A stretch of 64,000 nt of DNA, taken from assembly GCA_963969495.1 (NCBI GenBank), contig OZ018333.1:87698508-87762507 (forward strand). The letters run 5' to 3'. Below are positions 44,761 to 56,286 of the stretch, in pieces (within the stretch, counting starts at the first letter, position 1; every line of letters starts with the position of its first letter). The notes beneath the pieces were generated by a model. That model did not search any database, was not told the DNA's origin, and saw only the letters and a program-made list of their open reading frames with translations. A program made the translations under genes and the position numbers. Source of the DNA: Ceratothoa steindachneri (lineage: Eukaryota > Arthropoda > Malacostraca > Isopoda > Cymothoidae).

Positions 44761-45630
44761 TGTCCAGACGGACGTACCTGATTGAATTCTAGACAGAAGA
44801 GCCTCGAATCAGGTCATTTCAGAGTTTGTTAACAAACAACATTATTAACAAAAAAGGATGGTTCTAACAAGGAGAAGATTCCTTCCATGACCAAATCAGG
44901 GAGGTCTTCAATGGTCCTTGTCATTTTCTTTTCAAGGATGAGGTTGAAGTGCCAAGGGTGAGGAGGAGACAATGGGGTGGTGACCAATTGGGCTGAAGGT
45001 GGTTCTCAAGCATAAATGTACCACTCAGGAAACGGCCGCTCCCAAACACTTAAAACAAAACAAAAGCCATCAATTTAGAGTGGGTGAGGATTTTGTGCAT
45101 TTTCACAATTGAATCTTCTCTCTTTCACACACCATTTAACTTTGTGACGGGGGAACAAGAATAGCACTGGTGTGATGTGAGTTGGGCGTCGTGGGAGGCG
45201 ACTAAATAAGACGGTGTGGATACATGAGGCGCCGAGACGGGAAGTCTGGAACCAACCAAATCCTCCCTTTTCTGATACCCTTAGGGGGCCGCTTTCCTAA
45301 CTAGTCAGCGCAGGCGGGGGGGGGGGAGGCTGAATTTCAGATCCGTTTGTGCTTATATTTCTTTTTAAGCGATACATGTATTCTTCTATTCAGGAAGATT
45401 TATGTAATAATATAGGGTATATAAAAACAGTTTTTTTTAAACCGTTGCGATCGAATGTATCTGATATGATACATGTTTAAAATGGAGGTAAATCTCACAA
45501 ATAATGATTAAATTCAGTTTTATACCTCAACTGAGGTCTAAAAACTACAATTCATAATTTTCTGATGTGTGGATAAAAATTCGGATCTGAGAGAGTTGGT
45601 TCTCATTCCTTTATGAGGTGCTGTTATTTA
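44761..45630. other. Stretch without recognised gene
   Basis: No supported coding or element text. It contains a G-run (about 45317-45328) and AT-rich sequence before the tandem repeat. Confidence 0.45.
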
Positions 45631-45650
45631 TTATCAATGATATTAATCAT

Positions 45651-45860
45651 CAATGCTGTGTAAGATAACCATTATTAATCGTCAATGCTGTGTAAGATAA
45701 CCATTATTAATCGTCAATGCTGTGTAAGATAACCATTATTAATCATCAATGCTATGTAAGATAAGTATTATTAATCATTAATATTGTGTAAGATAACCAT
45801 TATTAATCATCAATGCTGTGTAAGATAACCATTATTAATCCTCAATGCTGTATAAGATAA
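45651..45860 (+). repeat. 32-bp tandem repeat, about seven units
   Basis: The motif CAATGCTGTGTAAGATAACC recurs at 45651, 45683, 45715, 45747, 45779, 45811 and 45843, an exact 32-base spacing, with TATTAATCRT between. The last unit is cut after AAGATAA by the first base of F1 copy E. Confidence 0.95.
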
Positions 45861-46384
45861 CCCCCGTAAGGGGGCGCGGCGATATGCCATCCTGGCCGCC
45901 GTGCTGACGGGACTCAACACCATGTCCAACCCCAGCTTAGCCTCTTCTCCTTCTTTCAGACAGCCTGTATTTATCCCCTTCTTCGTCACTTCCCCTACAA
46001 CCTCTCCCACAACTTTCTCTGGTCGGCCTCTAATTTCACAGGGTAGAGCTGACCTTCTTCTCAGCCAACCGTCCCAGATCGGGGCTGAGGGGACAATGTT
46101 CCCTAACCCCTGAGCTCCGGTCCAGGATGGGTTTTTTTTAACAACCTGCTACATTCTCACCCATACCTTCCTAACATCCCTTTTCCTTTTCCCTTCTCAC
46201 TCTATCAATATTACGCCGTGTCTAAGTTGGAGCCGCCATGCCGATGGACTGCCAGGCCACCAGGAGGGAGAGGTAGTCCTGAATGGCGGCACCTGGCTCT
46301 GCCAGGCCTGTACGCACCCCTTGCAGGGCGGGCTACTGCGAGGGGTGATTAGCTATTGCATCCCGTGGAACAAATAGGGTCACC

Positions 46385-48031
46385 ATGCCCAATGATGAGA
46401 AAATTAAACATCTCGCCTTAATTTCCCCTATGTCATCTACGGAGCAGCCCTCGGGCAGCTCCACAAAAAAATGGAGGTCACCCCCACCCCCTGTGTTTGC
46501 GCAGGGGACCCTCCATATTTCTCTAACCCAAGAGGAGGCTTACTCATCTCCTTCGCCTGCGGGTGTAGGGGACTCCCCCTCACCTCCTTCTCTGGAGGTG
46601 CTTTCGGGCACCTCCCTTTTTCCAGCGGCAGTCCCCTCTTTTCTTTCCAAGGGGACTGCCAAGAAAGCCAGCAGGCAGCTCATAGCCGACCGTTCTCCAG
46701 TGAAGCGGCTCGGTGAGGCAAACCCCCTTAGGGGGGGAGGGAAGCCAGGCCCCTTCGGTCTCTTCCCTCAAAAGACCTGCTGGCCAGAATACTCAACCTT
46801 GTCGGGGTCAAGGGCTGTGCCTCCCCACACATGACTGGTGACGCTGCCAACGGGACCTGCGATGTCCTGGGATGGGATGGCCAACTGGAGGCCCCTCCTG
46901 TGATAGACATGGTCCTTGAGGCAACCTAGCCTCAGACGGTAGGGCCTTTCATGGGGGTAAATCCGTGCTCGGCGCCAAGCACCGAACGCGAATCCGCACC
47001 TATGCAAGGTCCTCCTCAAACGGCTGTGGTCTCCGAGGCAGTACAAGGAGGGGAGGGATGTCCTCCAACCGGTGCCCCTACGAACACCAGGACCTTCTCC
47101 ATTTTGGAAAAGGACCTGGCTGAGGCAGGTACGTCTGGCATGGGGGCTCCTGCCGGCGGAGGGGAGAAGCGGGTTCATTCCCCGCCCTCTTCTCCTAAAA
47201 AGAAAAAGAACAGGAAAAAGACGAAAAAGACTCAGGGACTCGCAGGGGCTGCGGGGACGGATGGGTCTGCTGCCACTTTGGCAAGCAACCAAGCCAAGAT
47301 CGGCACATCCGGCCCCTCTGCCCCCCCCGGGTTCAGAGCCCCCGACTATGACTAAGACGAAAAGAGCGCAGGGCGCAGCCTCGATAACGTCGGGGCCCCT
47401 TATTCAGAGGCTACCTGGCGTTTTCGAGCCCACTGGCTTCAAGCGGTTCCTAGTTATTCACTCCACTGTAGGCACCATGTTGGCCAAGGGCAACATTATC
47501 CATCAGAGGAGAGGATTAGCTAATGTAATTGGTAGAGAGCCGAAGGTGACCCGTTTCTCGGACAGGAGCCTTCTGGCGAATGCGGCGAATCCAGCCGAGG
47601 CGGCTAAGATAAGTGCTCTTCGGACACTTGATGGCACATTGGTGAGTGTGACCCCGCACTCTACCATGAACTTTGTGAAAGGAGTAGTTTATGCGAGGGA
47701 ACTCGTTGACTACTCCATTGAGGACATCACCCTAGAGCTGGCCGACCATGGGGCGGTCAATGTTTAACGTGTGGTTCATCGAAAAGATGGCCCCCCGCCT
47801 CCGAAGCCGCAACGCCCACCTAAGGTTTCGATGCGGAGGGAGGAAAAGACTCGCATAGCGAGCCCAACCTACCCCAATAAGTCCTCGAAGGCGACAGCGC
47901 CTTCAGCGCTTTGTCCGGCCAACAGCGCCCGGGTTTCTGCCCGAGGAGTGCTCCCGCGTCTCCTCCGAGCTAGGCCTGGAGGGCATATTCCTTCAATGGA
48001 ATTGCCGTGGACTCCGGGCCAACTGGCATGA
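46385..48031 (+). pseudogene. F1-E ORF1: gag-like protein lacking the zinc knuckles
   Basis: It reads from MPNDEKIKHLALISPMSSTE. The lysine-rich patch SPKKKKNRKKTKK lies at about 47190-47235. The block STMNFVKGVVYARELVDYS lies at about 47660-47720, up to DHGAVNV and a stop at 47765. The sequence then continues directly with the segment MVHRKDGPPPPKPQRPPKV (47771), which in copy A lies about 0.8 kb farther on, so the knuckles and Ser/Pro tail are deleted. The last frame ends at 48031, overlapping the start of ORF2. Other frame breaks are near 46834 and 47355. Confidence 0.75.
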
Positions 48032-51000
48032 GCTGCGGAGGCTCGTCTCGTCCCGTTCCCCGTTAGCTATCTTTTTGCAGGAGACCATGGTTAAGCGCGT
48101 GCCCCCTGCCCTCCCTCCCAGGGTATAAGGTTCTTGCGACCCCACCCCTACGGGATGGCCGGGCTGGGGGATGCGCGGTTTACACCCGCCATGATGTCTC
48201 CGTTCTTCCTTCCTCTTTAGATACCTCCTTTCAGGCAGTGGCTGTGCAGCTGCACCTGGATAGGAGGTATACTATCATTTCTGTGTACATTACACCGTCA
48301 GCTGACTTCGACGCGGGTGCTTCCGCCGCGTCGTGGCACGGTTGCCGAGGCCCTTTCTTTTGTTTGGAGATCTGAACGGCAGAAATCCTCTCTGGGGAGA
48401 TTACTCCATAAATCCCAGGGGACAAATCCTTGCCGATCTGATCGAAGAGCTTGAGATAGGTGTCCTAAATGTGGATGAGTTTACGCAAAAGTGCCTGAGA
48501 ATCGCTTCATTTTCTTGCCTTGATCTATCTTTGTGCTCTTCGGATGCACAGCCTGATTTTGATTAGGGGGTGGTCGATGACCTCCATGGTAGTTATCACT
48601 TTCCCATTCAAATATCATTTTCAGGGCAACTGCCGCCTGAAAGCCCACCTCGGTGGTGCTTGGCGCGGGCGCGGTGGCCTGCATTTCAAGAAATGACTGA
48701 ATTCTCTATCTCAGTCGAGGAGTTTAGGTCGGTAGATGAGGCCGTTCAGTTCTTCTCCGGCAACCTCATTACCGCGACCTGACTAGTATATCCAGAACGT
48801 CTGGCCGTTTTTCACGTTGACCACTCCCATGGTGGTCGGCCGAGTTTGAGACGGCCCTCAAACAGAAGTGTTATGCCTACATGCGCTATAAGCGCCGCCC
48901 GAACGATTTTACTGTAGTGAATTTCGTCAGGCTAGGGCTAGGTTCCGATATATTTCGAAGCACGCCCGCGTATCTTCTTGGCGGGCATACGTGACTTCAC
49001 TTAACGGGAAAACCGCTCTGGCAGAGGTGTGGAGGCGAGTCAAAAGGATACGGGGCAAGTTCATGCATGACCTCCCTCTCGTTCTCCAAGAGAATGGGAC
49101 AGCAATCTCGGACCCCGCGTCCGTGGCGGAATCCTTTGCCACCGCTTTCTACGCATTCTCTAGCCGGGATGCTGCTCCGCCAGCATTCAATGCACGTCGT
49201 GATGTCGCGGAAGGCCGCCAGCTGGACTTTACCTCCAGAGGCGGAGAACCCTTCAACGACAGGTTTACTTTGAGTGAGTTGCGCTCCGCTCTCGCTTTGT
49301 GCGCGGACACCGCCCATGGTCCGGACGATGTCCCGTACGCCATGCTTCGACACCTGGGTGAGCGAGGCATGGCCTTTCTTTTAGATTTGTTCAACAGAAT
49401 CTGGGTGGAGGGTCTCCTCCCAGATTCCTGGCGAATCGGTACTGTGATCGCCTTTCGCAAACCGTGGAGAGATCAACCTACTCCTGCTGGTTTTCGCCCA
49501 ATCTCCCTAACCTCTTGCGTGTGCAAGTTGATGGAGAAATTGGCAAATGTTAGATTAGCCTTTTTCCTAAACAGCGGAAGCCATCTGTCTTCTGCATAGT
49601 GTGGCTTTCGCAAGTTCCACTCCACGTCGGATGCTCTGCTCCGACTGGAAAATGCCGTCTTCGAGGCCTTCCTTCGTATACAGCACTACGCCACGGTGTT
49701 TTTCGATCTGGAGAAGGCCTATGATACTGCATGGCGATACGGTATCATACTGACTCTTTACACGATGGAGGTGAGGGGACGCCTCCCAATGTTTATATCT
49801 GAATTTTTGTGAGACCGTCGATTCCGCGGAAGGGTGGGGGGAGCCCTCTCCGGCCCAAAGTAGCAGGAAGAGGCTGTCCCGCAGAGAAGTGTCCTCAGTG
49901 TTACACTCTTTGCCCTGAGCATTAACGGCATCACGTCGGTGCTGCCGAAACATATTTTGATCTGTTTTAGCGCGGCCCAGATGCCAACTCTGGAGCGTCG
50001 ACTCCAACAGGCATTGAACCGCGTCTCTCGCAATGCCGAAGCGCACAGGTTTAGGGTTTCTTTGGCCAAGACTAAGGTGGTGCACTTGTGCTGCCATCCA
50101 CGGCTTCACCCCGACCCAGATTTGTTTCTTAATGGGGTGCGCCTGGAAGTGCTTGAATCGCACCGTTTCTTTGGTCTTGTATTTGACCGACGCCTCACCT
50201 GGGAGACTCATATTCGCAGCCTTAGCGTCTCTTGTACCCGCGCCATGGATATTCTCCGTTCCGTGTCGTTCAGCGCTTGGGGCGCTGATAGGGCTACTGC
50301 CTTACTTTTTTATCGATCATTTGTTCGTTCGAAGCTCGACTACGGATGCGAGTTTTATGCATCCGCAGCCGAGCGTTTATTGCGGAAGGTGGACTCGATC
50401 CACCACACCGGCCTTCACCTTGAAACCGGTGCCTTCCGCACTTTCCCCACTGAGAGCCTGTTGATCGATGCTAGGAAGATTTCATTCGCTCTACTCCGCG
50501 TACAGTGCATCACTTGCCTGTACGCGCAATTCCGGTGCCGTCCTCAGTCGCCAACAGCTCTCACTGCATCCGCAGCTGATCTCGACGGTGCCTATGCTGC
50601 CGAGAGACTCTAGACATACCCTTAGCCCTTTGGGTTTTTGCCAGGAAACTCCTTCGAGAGGTAGATATAGCTCTCGGCCGTTGGCTTTCCTGGTTCTGCC
50701 GAGGACGCCACCCTGGAGGGTACCACATTTGGCTATTTGTCCTCGCTCTTCTGCTCCCAAAGCTTGTACAGCGCCGGGAGTATTGCGTTCAACTTTTTTG
50801 GAGCACACCTCGTGTCACGCTGGAACCGTGACAGTGTATACGGATGGCTCCAAGTCCCAAGAGTGGGTCGGCTTCCACGCTGTATCCCCTCTGTTTGAAG
50901 TCAGCGGGGTTCTGCCAGGCGCTGCGTCCGTCTTCACGTCCGATCTGTTGGCAATACACGACTCGTTACGGAGATTACGCAACGTGTCCGGTTCTGAGAC

Positions 51001-51173
51001 CGAATTTTGATTTATAGCGACTCACAAAGCGCCCTGAGTGCTCTCAGGGCATTGGAATCCATGCATCCCCCTGATTCGTGATATCCGTGACGCCACGGTT
51101 TCGGCAAGCCGGTGGGATATCGAGATTATCTTCTTAGTTCCTCGCGGGACGCACCGCCATTTGATTGAGCGCT
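47930..51173 (+). pseudogene. F1-E ORF2: endonuclease, RT, partial RNase H
   Basis: The endonuclease is seen as FLQWNCRGLRANWHELRRL (about 47990), FLQET (about 48071), LLFGDLNGRNPLWGDYS (about 48355; the Asn-Ala-Arg box is changed) and SYHFPIQISFS (about 48591, the SDH Asp is Tyr). The long frame 48991-49599 covers the RT N-terminal part through FRPISLTSC. Motif A FFDLEKAYDTA (about 49700) is intact, motif B is PQRSVLS with Gly lost, and motif C is deleted (about 49950), so RT is dead. The thumb is readable at 49939-50613. RNase H shows VYTDGSKSQEWVGFHAV (about 50836) and IYSDSQSALSALRALE (about 51010). Confidence 0.82.
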
Positions 51174-51199
51174 CTCTAGAAGCAATCCTCATCGATATA

Positions 51200-54121
51200 T
51201 ATATTCCCATTATGGGCAAGAAAACCTGAGCCTCTTTCGTGTTTACGAGAAAACTTCCAGAAGACTTTTGAAGGCGGAACTCGATGCGATTTTCTTGAAA
51301 ACTTGTCGTGCATGCCAAGTGTATCCTAAATTTTTGTACTTTAAACTATACTCTAAATCTCTTTATAACTCCCAGTTTTACCAGGACTCCCTCGACTACT
51401 GAATTAATTATGAAATTAACTCCAAAACAACGAAGGTTGATGAACTTTCTTCCAAAGTTCAAGCCTATTTCTGCTCACTGATGAATAACCTGTAATTTTT
51501 GCATGGCCTACTTGTTAAAACTATTACTGGGCGAAGCCAAACGATATTTAAAAATAACATCATTCAAACACATGATCGTAAGTTAAAAGCTCTCGGTATA
51601 AGTTCTCACAAATTTCTGGACCCTAATACGGTAGTTACAAATCTTACAGATTATCATCTCTCAGACCGAGAAAAATATTTGCTATCACTTGGGTTGGAAT
51701 TTAAACTTCCCAACCTTTCTTTTTCCAAGCCTACTTTCATGGTTTACTTTGAGAAGTTGGCCAGGGACTTAAAATCTCTCCCTTGCTATGGCCCTTTCAA
51801 TAGATTTCTGACGGAACTTTCAAATATTTCTCACGAGATATATCAGAAGTTCAGATTACATAAGTCCACTTCAATTATTTTTCGGAAATCTGACGTAAGA
51901 ATTCTGCGTAACTTGGGGAGAAATAAAAAAACTTATAATTACAAAACCAGCCAAAGGAAACGGAGTAGTAATATTAAATCGTCAAGACTACATAGAAAAA
52001 ACACAAATTCTTTTGGCAGACTCCTCTAAATTCCCCAAAATGCAAAACTCAAAGAGCAAATTGTAACTCAATTGGAGGACAAAGTAAATCGATTTCTTAA
52101 CAACTGTAAATCTCTTTCAATTATTAGCCATGAACTTTACTCTAAATTACATGCCACAGGTTCTGGCTTAGCCAAACTGTATTGTTTACCCAAAATACAT
52201 AAACCTGGAATCCCAGTACGCCCCATTTTGGCTTCGTATAGCTTACCTGCCTACAAACTGGCAAAATACGTTGTGAAATTACTATCAACATTATCAAGGA
52301 ATAAATATACAATTACCAATTCGTACAGTTTTCAAGCAGAATTGATTGCATATAAAGCAAATTCCAGTAGTTTTTTAGTGAGTTATGATACTCAGTCACT
52401 GTTTACAAACATACCAGTTTATGGAACCAAGACTATTATTTTAGACAGAATTTTTAAGGATTCACCAACCTTCCACGGTTTCAGTAAATCAGAATTCAAG
52501 TCTTTGTTGGACCTTGTTTTTGGTGGGTCGGTGTTTACCTTTGATGGCCAGATTTACCAACAAATCGATGGAGTTGGTATGGGGTCCCCAATCGGCCCTT
52601 TGGCCGCCGAATTTTTCATGACTCATTTGGAGGAGAGGGTTTTTTCTGAAGTTCCTGATTCATGTAGGCCAACTTTCCATAGACGTTTTGTATATGACTT
52701 CATAGCTATATTTAAACAACGAGATCAAGCTTCAGAATTTCTTAATTTTTTAAACACCATCCAACCCGGTATTAAATATACAATGGAAACTGAGAGTGAT
52801 AACACCCTCCCCTTTTTAGATCTTTTAATAAGAAAAATAATCTAGAAACATCAGTATATAGGAAACCGACTAATACGAGGTTATGATTAAACTTTTTTAG
52901 TTGCTTAGATTTGAAATACAAAATCTCATCCATTAAGACCCTTCTTCACCGCGCATACAATCTCTGTTCATCCTACATTTTTATAGACAAAGAATTTCAG
53001 TACCTTAAATCTTTCTTTATGCACAATGGTTTTCCTTCTTTTATTGTCGAAGAGTCAATCCGCAGATTCTTAAATGGATTGTATCAACCAAGCCACCCTG
53101 AGATAACAGTGGCAAAAGACAAACATTATTTAATAATGCCAGAGCTGGGTATTCACAATAAAGTCCTTAGCCGAAAATTACACATATTGCTAAGGAAATA
53201 CTTCTGTCAAATAAAATTTCAAATTGCCTTTGTCAACAAAATCAATATAAAATCCTTCTTTACAATAAAGGATCCGGTTCCAAAGAGTCTTCGGAGTTCG
53301 ATTATATACTTATTTAAATGTCCTGGGTGTTCTCAAGGCAAATATATCGGAAGCTCCATGAGAACTCTGAAGGCAAGATTCTCTTCCCATATGGGTATAA
53401 GTAATAGAACCGGTAAGATCCTTGAAACCAAAGAAAATTCAGCGATAAGAGATGACGTAATAAAGTGTAAAAGTGATATCTCCTTAGAAAACTTTGAAAT
53501 TCTGAATTCGCACAAATGCTTTATTACCCTTCGAATCTTATAAACACTTTATATAAAACAGCTCTCCCCGAATTTAAATAATAATCTCTCGTCGGTTACC
53601 CTCCTTGCTACCTAAATTCGTTTGGATGCGGGTAGCGGGGCGCAGTTTAGTGTTTTTGGGTTGGCCGGAGCACGAAACTCGCTCGTTGGCAAGGTTTGTG
53701 ATTTTGTATATTAGGTTTTGCCAATTTTTCCTTCAATAATTCGTTTAAAATTCATTTTAAAACAGTTTTATATAATCATTAGATTCATAAATCAAATCTC
53801 CCCTAACTTAATAGATTTTAGCAATTATACACTCGCTAACTAATTTAAATATTTAAAATCCTTCTCTAGTCTCTTTATTGGAAATTTGAGCCCCATTTCG
53901 AAATATTCCCTTTAACTCTAAATTTGCAATTCAAAGCTAATACTAGCTATTAAAGTTCTAGATGTAGATTTAGCAGTGTGCTCTCTTAACAGTGCAAAAT
54001 ATTTTGTTTCGTTTAATTGTATTTTAGGCCTAAGAAGATGACCGTATTGTGGTCGAAACGTCGCCGGTAAATAAAAAGGATGATACCAGCTATTTTCCTC
54101 GCCTTGGGATTTCTGTTGAAC

Positions 54122-54123
<2 letters not shown>
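51200..54123 (+). mobile_element. Penelope-like element PLE1
   Basis: It consists of an N-terminal domain, a reverse transcriptase of the Penelope type and a C-terminal GIY-YIG nuclease, in that order on one strand, followed by a 3' untranslated region of about 0.5 kb. The tail ends TTTCTGTTGAACATTATATA in a (TA)n. It follows directly on truncated F1 copy E. The coding region is broken but still highly recognisable, so it is younger than most neighbours. Confidence 0.88.
51211..53620 (+). pseudogene. PLE1 protein: Penelope RT with GIY-YIG endonuclease, frameshifted
   Basis: The N-terminal segment reads LSLFRVYEKTSRRLLKAELD, then FLKTCRACQVYPKFLYFKL (51226-51360), with a TGA at about 51400. 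The frame 51499-52029 is the pre-RT domain, and frameshifts at about 51930 and 52050 precede the frame 52072-52845. RT landmarks are LPKIHKPGIPVRPILASYSL (about 52190), SYDTQSLFTNIPV (motif A, about 52383), DGVGMGSPIGPLAAEFFM (motif B, about 52570) and RFVYDFIAIF (motif C, about 52684). The catalytic Asp before YD's last Asp is Tyr (VYD where VDD is expected, 52693-52695). GIY-YIG follows: SIIYLFKCPGC, GKYIGSSMRTLKARFSSHMG (about 53296-53400), with a shift at about 53530. The Tyr substitution alone should inactivate the RT. Confidence 0.88.

Positions 54124-54212
<89 letters not shown>
54124..54212. repeat. (TA)n microsatellite at the PLE1 3' end
   Basis: 89 bases of alternating AT directly after the PLE1 tail ATTTCTGTTGAACAT. 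Confidence 0.97.
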
Positions 54213-54214
<2 letters not shown>

Positions 54215-54540
54215 GAAAGACGAAAGAAGGATGAGGGGGTTTGACTCTAAGGAGCGCCTTGCTTACGCGTCGTACCGAAATTCACTCAATTTTGTAACTT
54301 ATCGAACGGGTCTGGGTAAGCAATAAAGCGATATGGGTGTAGCTTTATGGGGGTGTTATATATCCTTATTATCCCCATTTATTTATTTATCAATATTATT
54401 CTTGCTTTTCACTTGGTTTCCTCGATACCGGTGCATCTTCCTCGATTCCATTTTCTTCTTCTTGACTGAAATTCCTTATTTCTTTAAGTTGGCCCTTCAA
54501 ACGCTTGTCTTCACTTTATCTTGACTTCCGTATTCTTCTT

Positions 54541-54680
54541 GGCTGGGTTGGTCCTTAATCTTCGTTTACTTTCTTGATGCATCTTCATTTTTCTTCCAGT
54601 TATCTTCAGGGGCTGGGTTGGTCCTTAAACTTCGTTTTCTTTCTTGATGTATCTCCATTTTTCTTCCATTTATCTTGAGT
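54541..54680 (+). repeat. 70-bp tandem duplication
   Basis: Two units (54541-54610 and 54611-54680) start GGCTGGGTTGGTCCTTAA and share CTTTCTTGATG and TTTTTCTTCCA at the same spacing. The surrounding CTTCTT-rich text is a looser version of the same unit. Confidence 0.85.
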
Positions 54681-56239
54681 TGATGATTTCTTGGTCCTTC
54701 TTATTGCTTCTTGAGCTTCTTGTTGAGTTAGTCCTTCAAGCCGTTTTCTTCCGTTTTCTTTCTTGAGAGATCTTCTTAAAAGTTTTTGGACTGTTGAGTT
54801 TCGAACGCGGTACCGTTGGATTTGAACGCCAATACTCTAGCCTCACGACCGGCTTTAGTCCGTCTTTTTTATCGGCCATTTATATTATCGAGTTGGAAGG
54901 AATTTCTCTGATACATTTTCGCACCCCTACAGCTTAAAATGTGTTTAATAATAATAAGTTGAACGGTTTTTTATGGTAATTAGCCTAGTGAGTCTGAGGG
55001 CACCAACCAAAGTAAGAAATTATTTTGGCACTGAATTGAGATTGAAAGTTGAATGGATGAGTTAAAGGCAGTTCTTCAGGAGGGATATTAAGTTTTAACA
55101 ATATATTTATTTGAGAAATAATATTTTAATATATATAAGTTGAGGTAACATAATATGGGGAGAGCGTAAGTTATAGGTTTTTTGTCACAAAATTAAGAAT
55201 TTGTAGTACGACTTTTATGGTGTTATGAAAACAGGCAATGTCTGATCAATAAATGGAAAATGTACTTAATAGGGAGGGGATGAAGGGGCTTAAATATGGT
55301 GATGAAGATTGTGGATAATTATTAAATAGAACAATGGGCGATTGATAATTGGAACTATACGACATGTAAATATTTTAGGGATGATATACCGATTTCAATA
55401 TATTGAAGATATGGCGAAATTTAGAATGTTTAAATAGCGTGAGATGAATTAAATCTAGGATAAACGAAAGTTATATGATAATTAGTTCTGGGGTGTAGGA
55501 AATTCTATGATAATGATTTGGGGTGAAAGAAAAATTTATGCTAATGGTTAACGTGAATCTTAGGGTCTGTAATTGGCAAACTACACAGAATTATTTTAAG
55601 TTTGACAAAAAGGAGGAAACCAAAATAAGAATTGTACTTAAATTTTGACCAGCCTGTTAATAGCGGGAGCACAATTGAAATGGGACACTTGCTGTATTTG
55701 CGTGCGCACGGTGATAGGAAATGTTGCCATTTTATACATTTCCTGATATAACTATATACATATATATACATATTGTTTTGGGAAATATATATACAACTTG
55801 CAGGGGTGAAACCACTACAACAGCAACTTTGGACAACCCAGAAACTCTGAAGATACTCTTGAGGGAATTCATCCGCACGACACTCAACTAACTACACAGA
55901 CCCCCTCGCCCGACCAACCTTAACTAACAGACATAAAAAAGACAAAAAGTGCCCCCCCTTCCAATTCACCACCTCAACTTATGCCAACCACAATCACCTT
56001 CTAAAGACAATTAATAGGACCCTCTTCCTCCTGAAATCATAGAACCTCCCATCTTCCCTCTTGGTTGTCTCAGAACCTCTCAAAAAAGACCATATGCCGT
56101 GACAGGCGGCTTCCTGAGTGCTCTACCTGGTTCGTTCGATTGAAGAGACTGGGGCTAGGAATAGTTGGCAAAGGAATAATAAAATTCGGAGCTACAGCAA
56201 TACCAAAGGAAACCATATATGCACGTTACCAGCAGTTGA

Positions 56240-56250
56240 TGAGAGAGAGA

Positions 56251-56286
<36 letters not shown>
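56240..56286. repeat. (GA)n microsatellite
   Basis: GA dinucleotide run interrupted by a single GATA. Confidence 0.95.

Larger units (their letters stand above)
45861..51173 (+). mobile_element. F1 non-LTR retrotransposon, copy E (5' complete, 3' cut)
   Basis: It begins at the perfect hairpin CCCCC-GTAA-GGGGG (45861-45874) directly inside a 32-bp tandem repeat. The 5' UTR is followed by ORF1 from ATG 46385, and ORF2 from about 47930 to about 51173. At about 51140 it skips from RNase H (EIIFL) to text of the C-terminal region (CATTTGATTGAGCGCTC), then stops where Penelope-like sequence begins. ORF1 lacks the zinc knuckles. Confidence 0.87.

Noticed and set aside
45651..45860. 32-bp direct repeats resembling a CRISPR array
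   Set aside because: No spacers; plain tandem repeat in eukaryotic DNA.
54035..54066. Canonical hammerhead ribozyme at the PLE1 tail
   Set aside because: The CUGANGA core is not matched (AAGAAGAT instead) and the stem is out of register by one base, so it is reported only as a resemblance.
54800..54860. tRNA-like text on the minus strand (GCGTTCAAATCC)
   Set aside because: Only a B-box-like stretch is present; no matching A-box, anticodon arm or acceptor stem was found.
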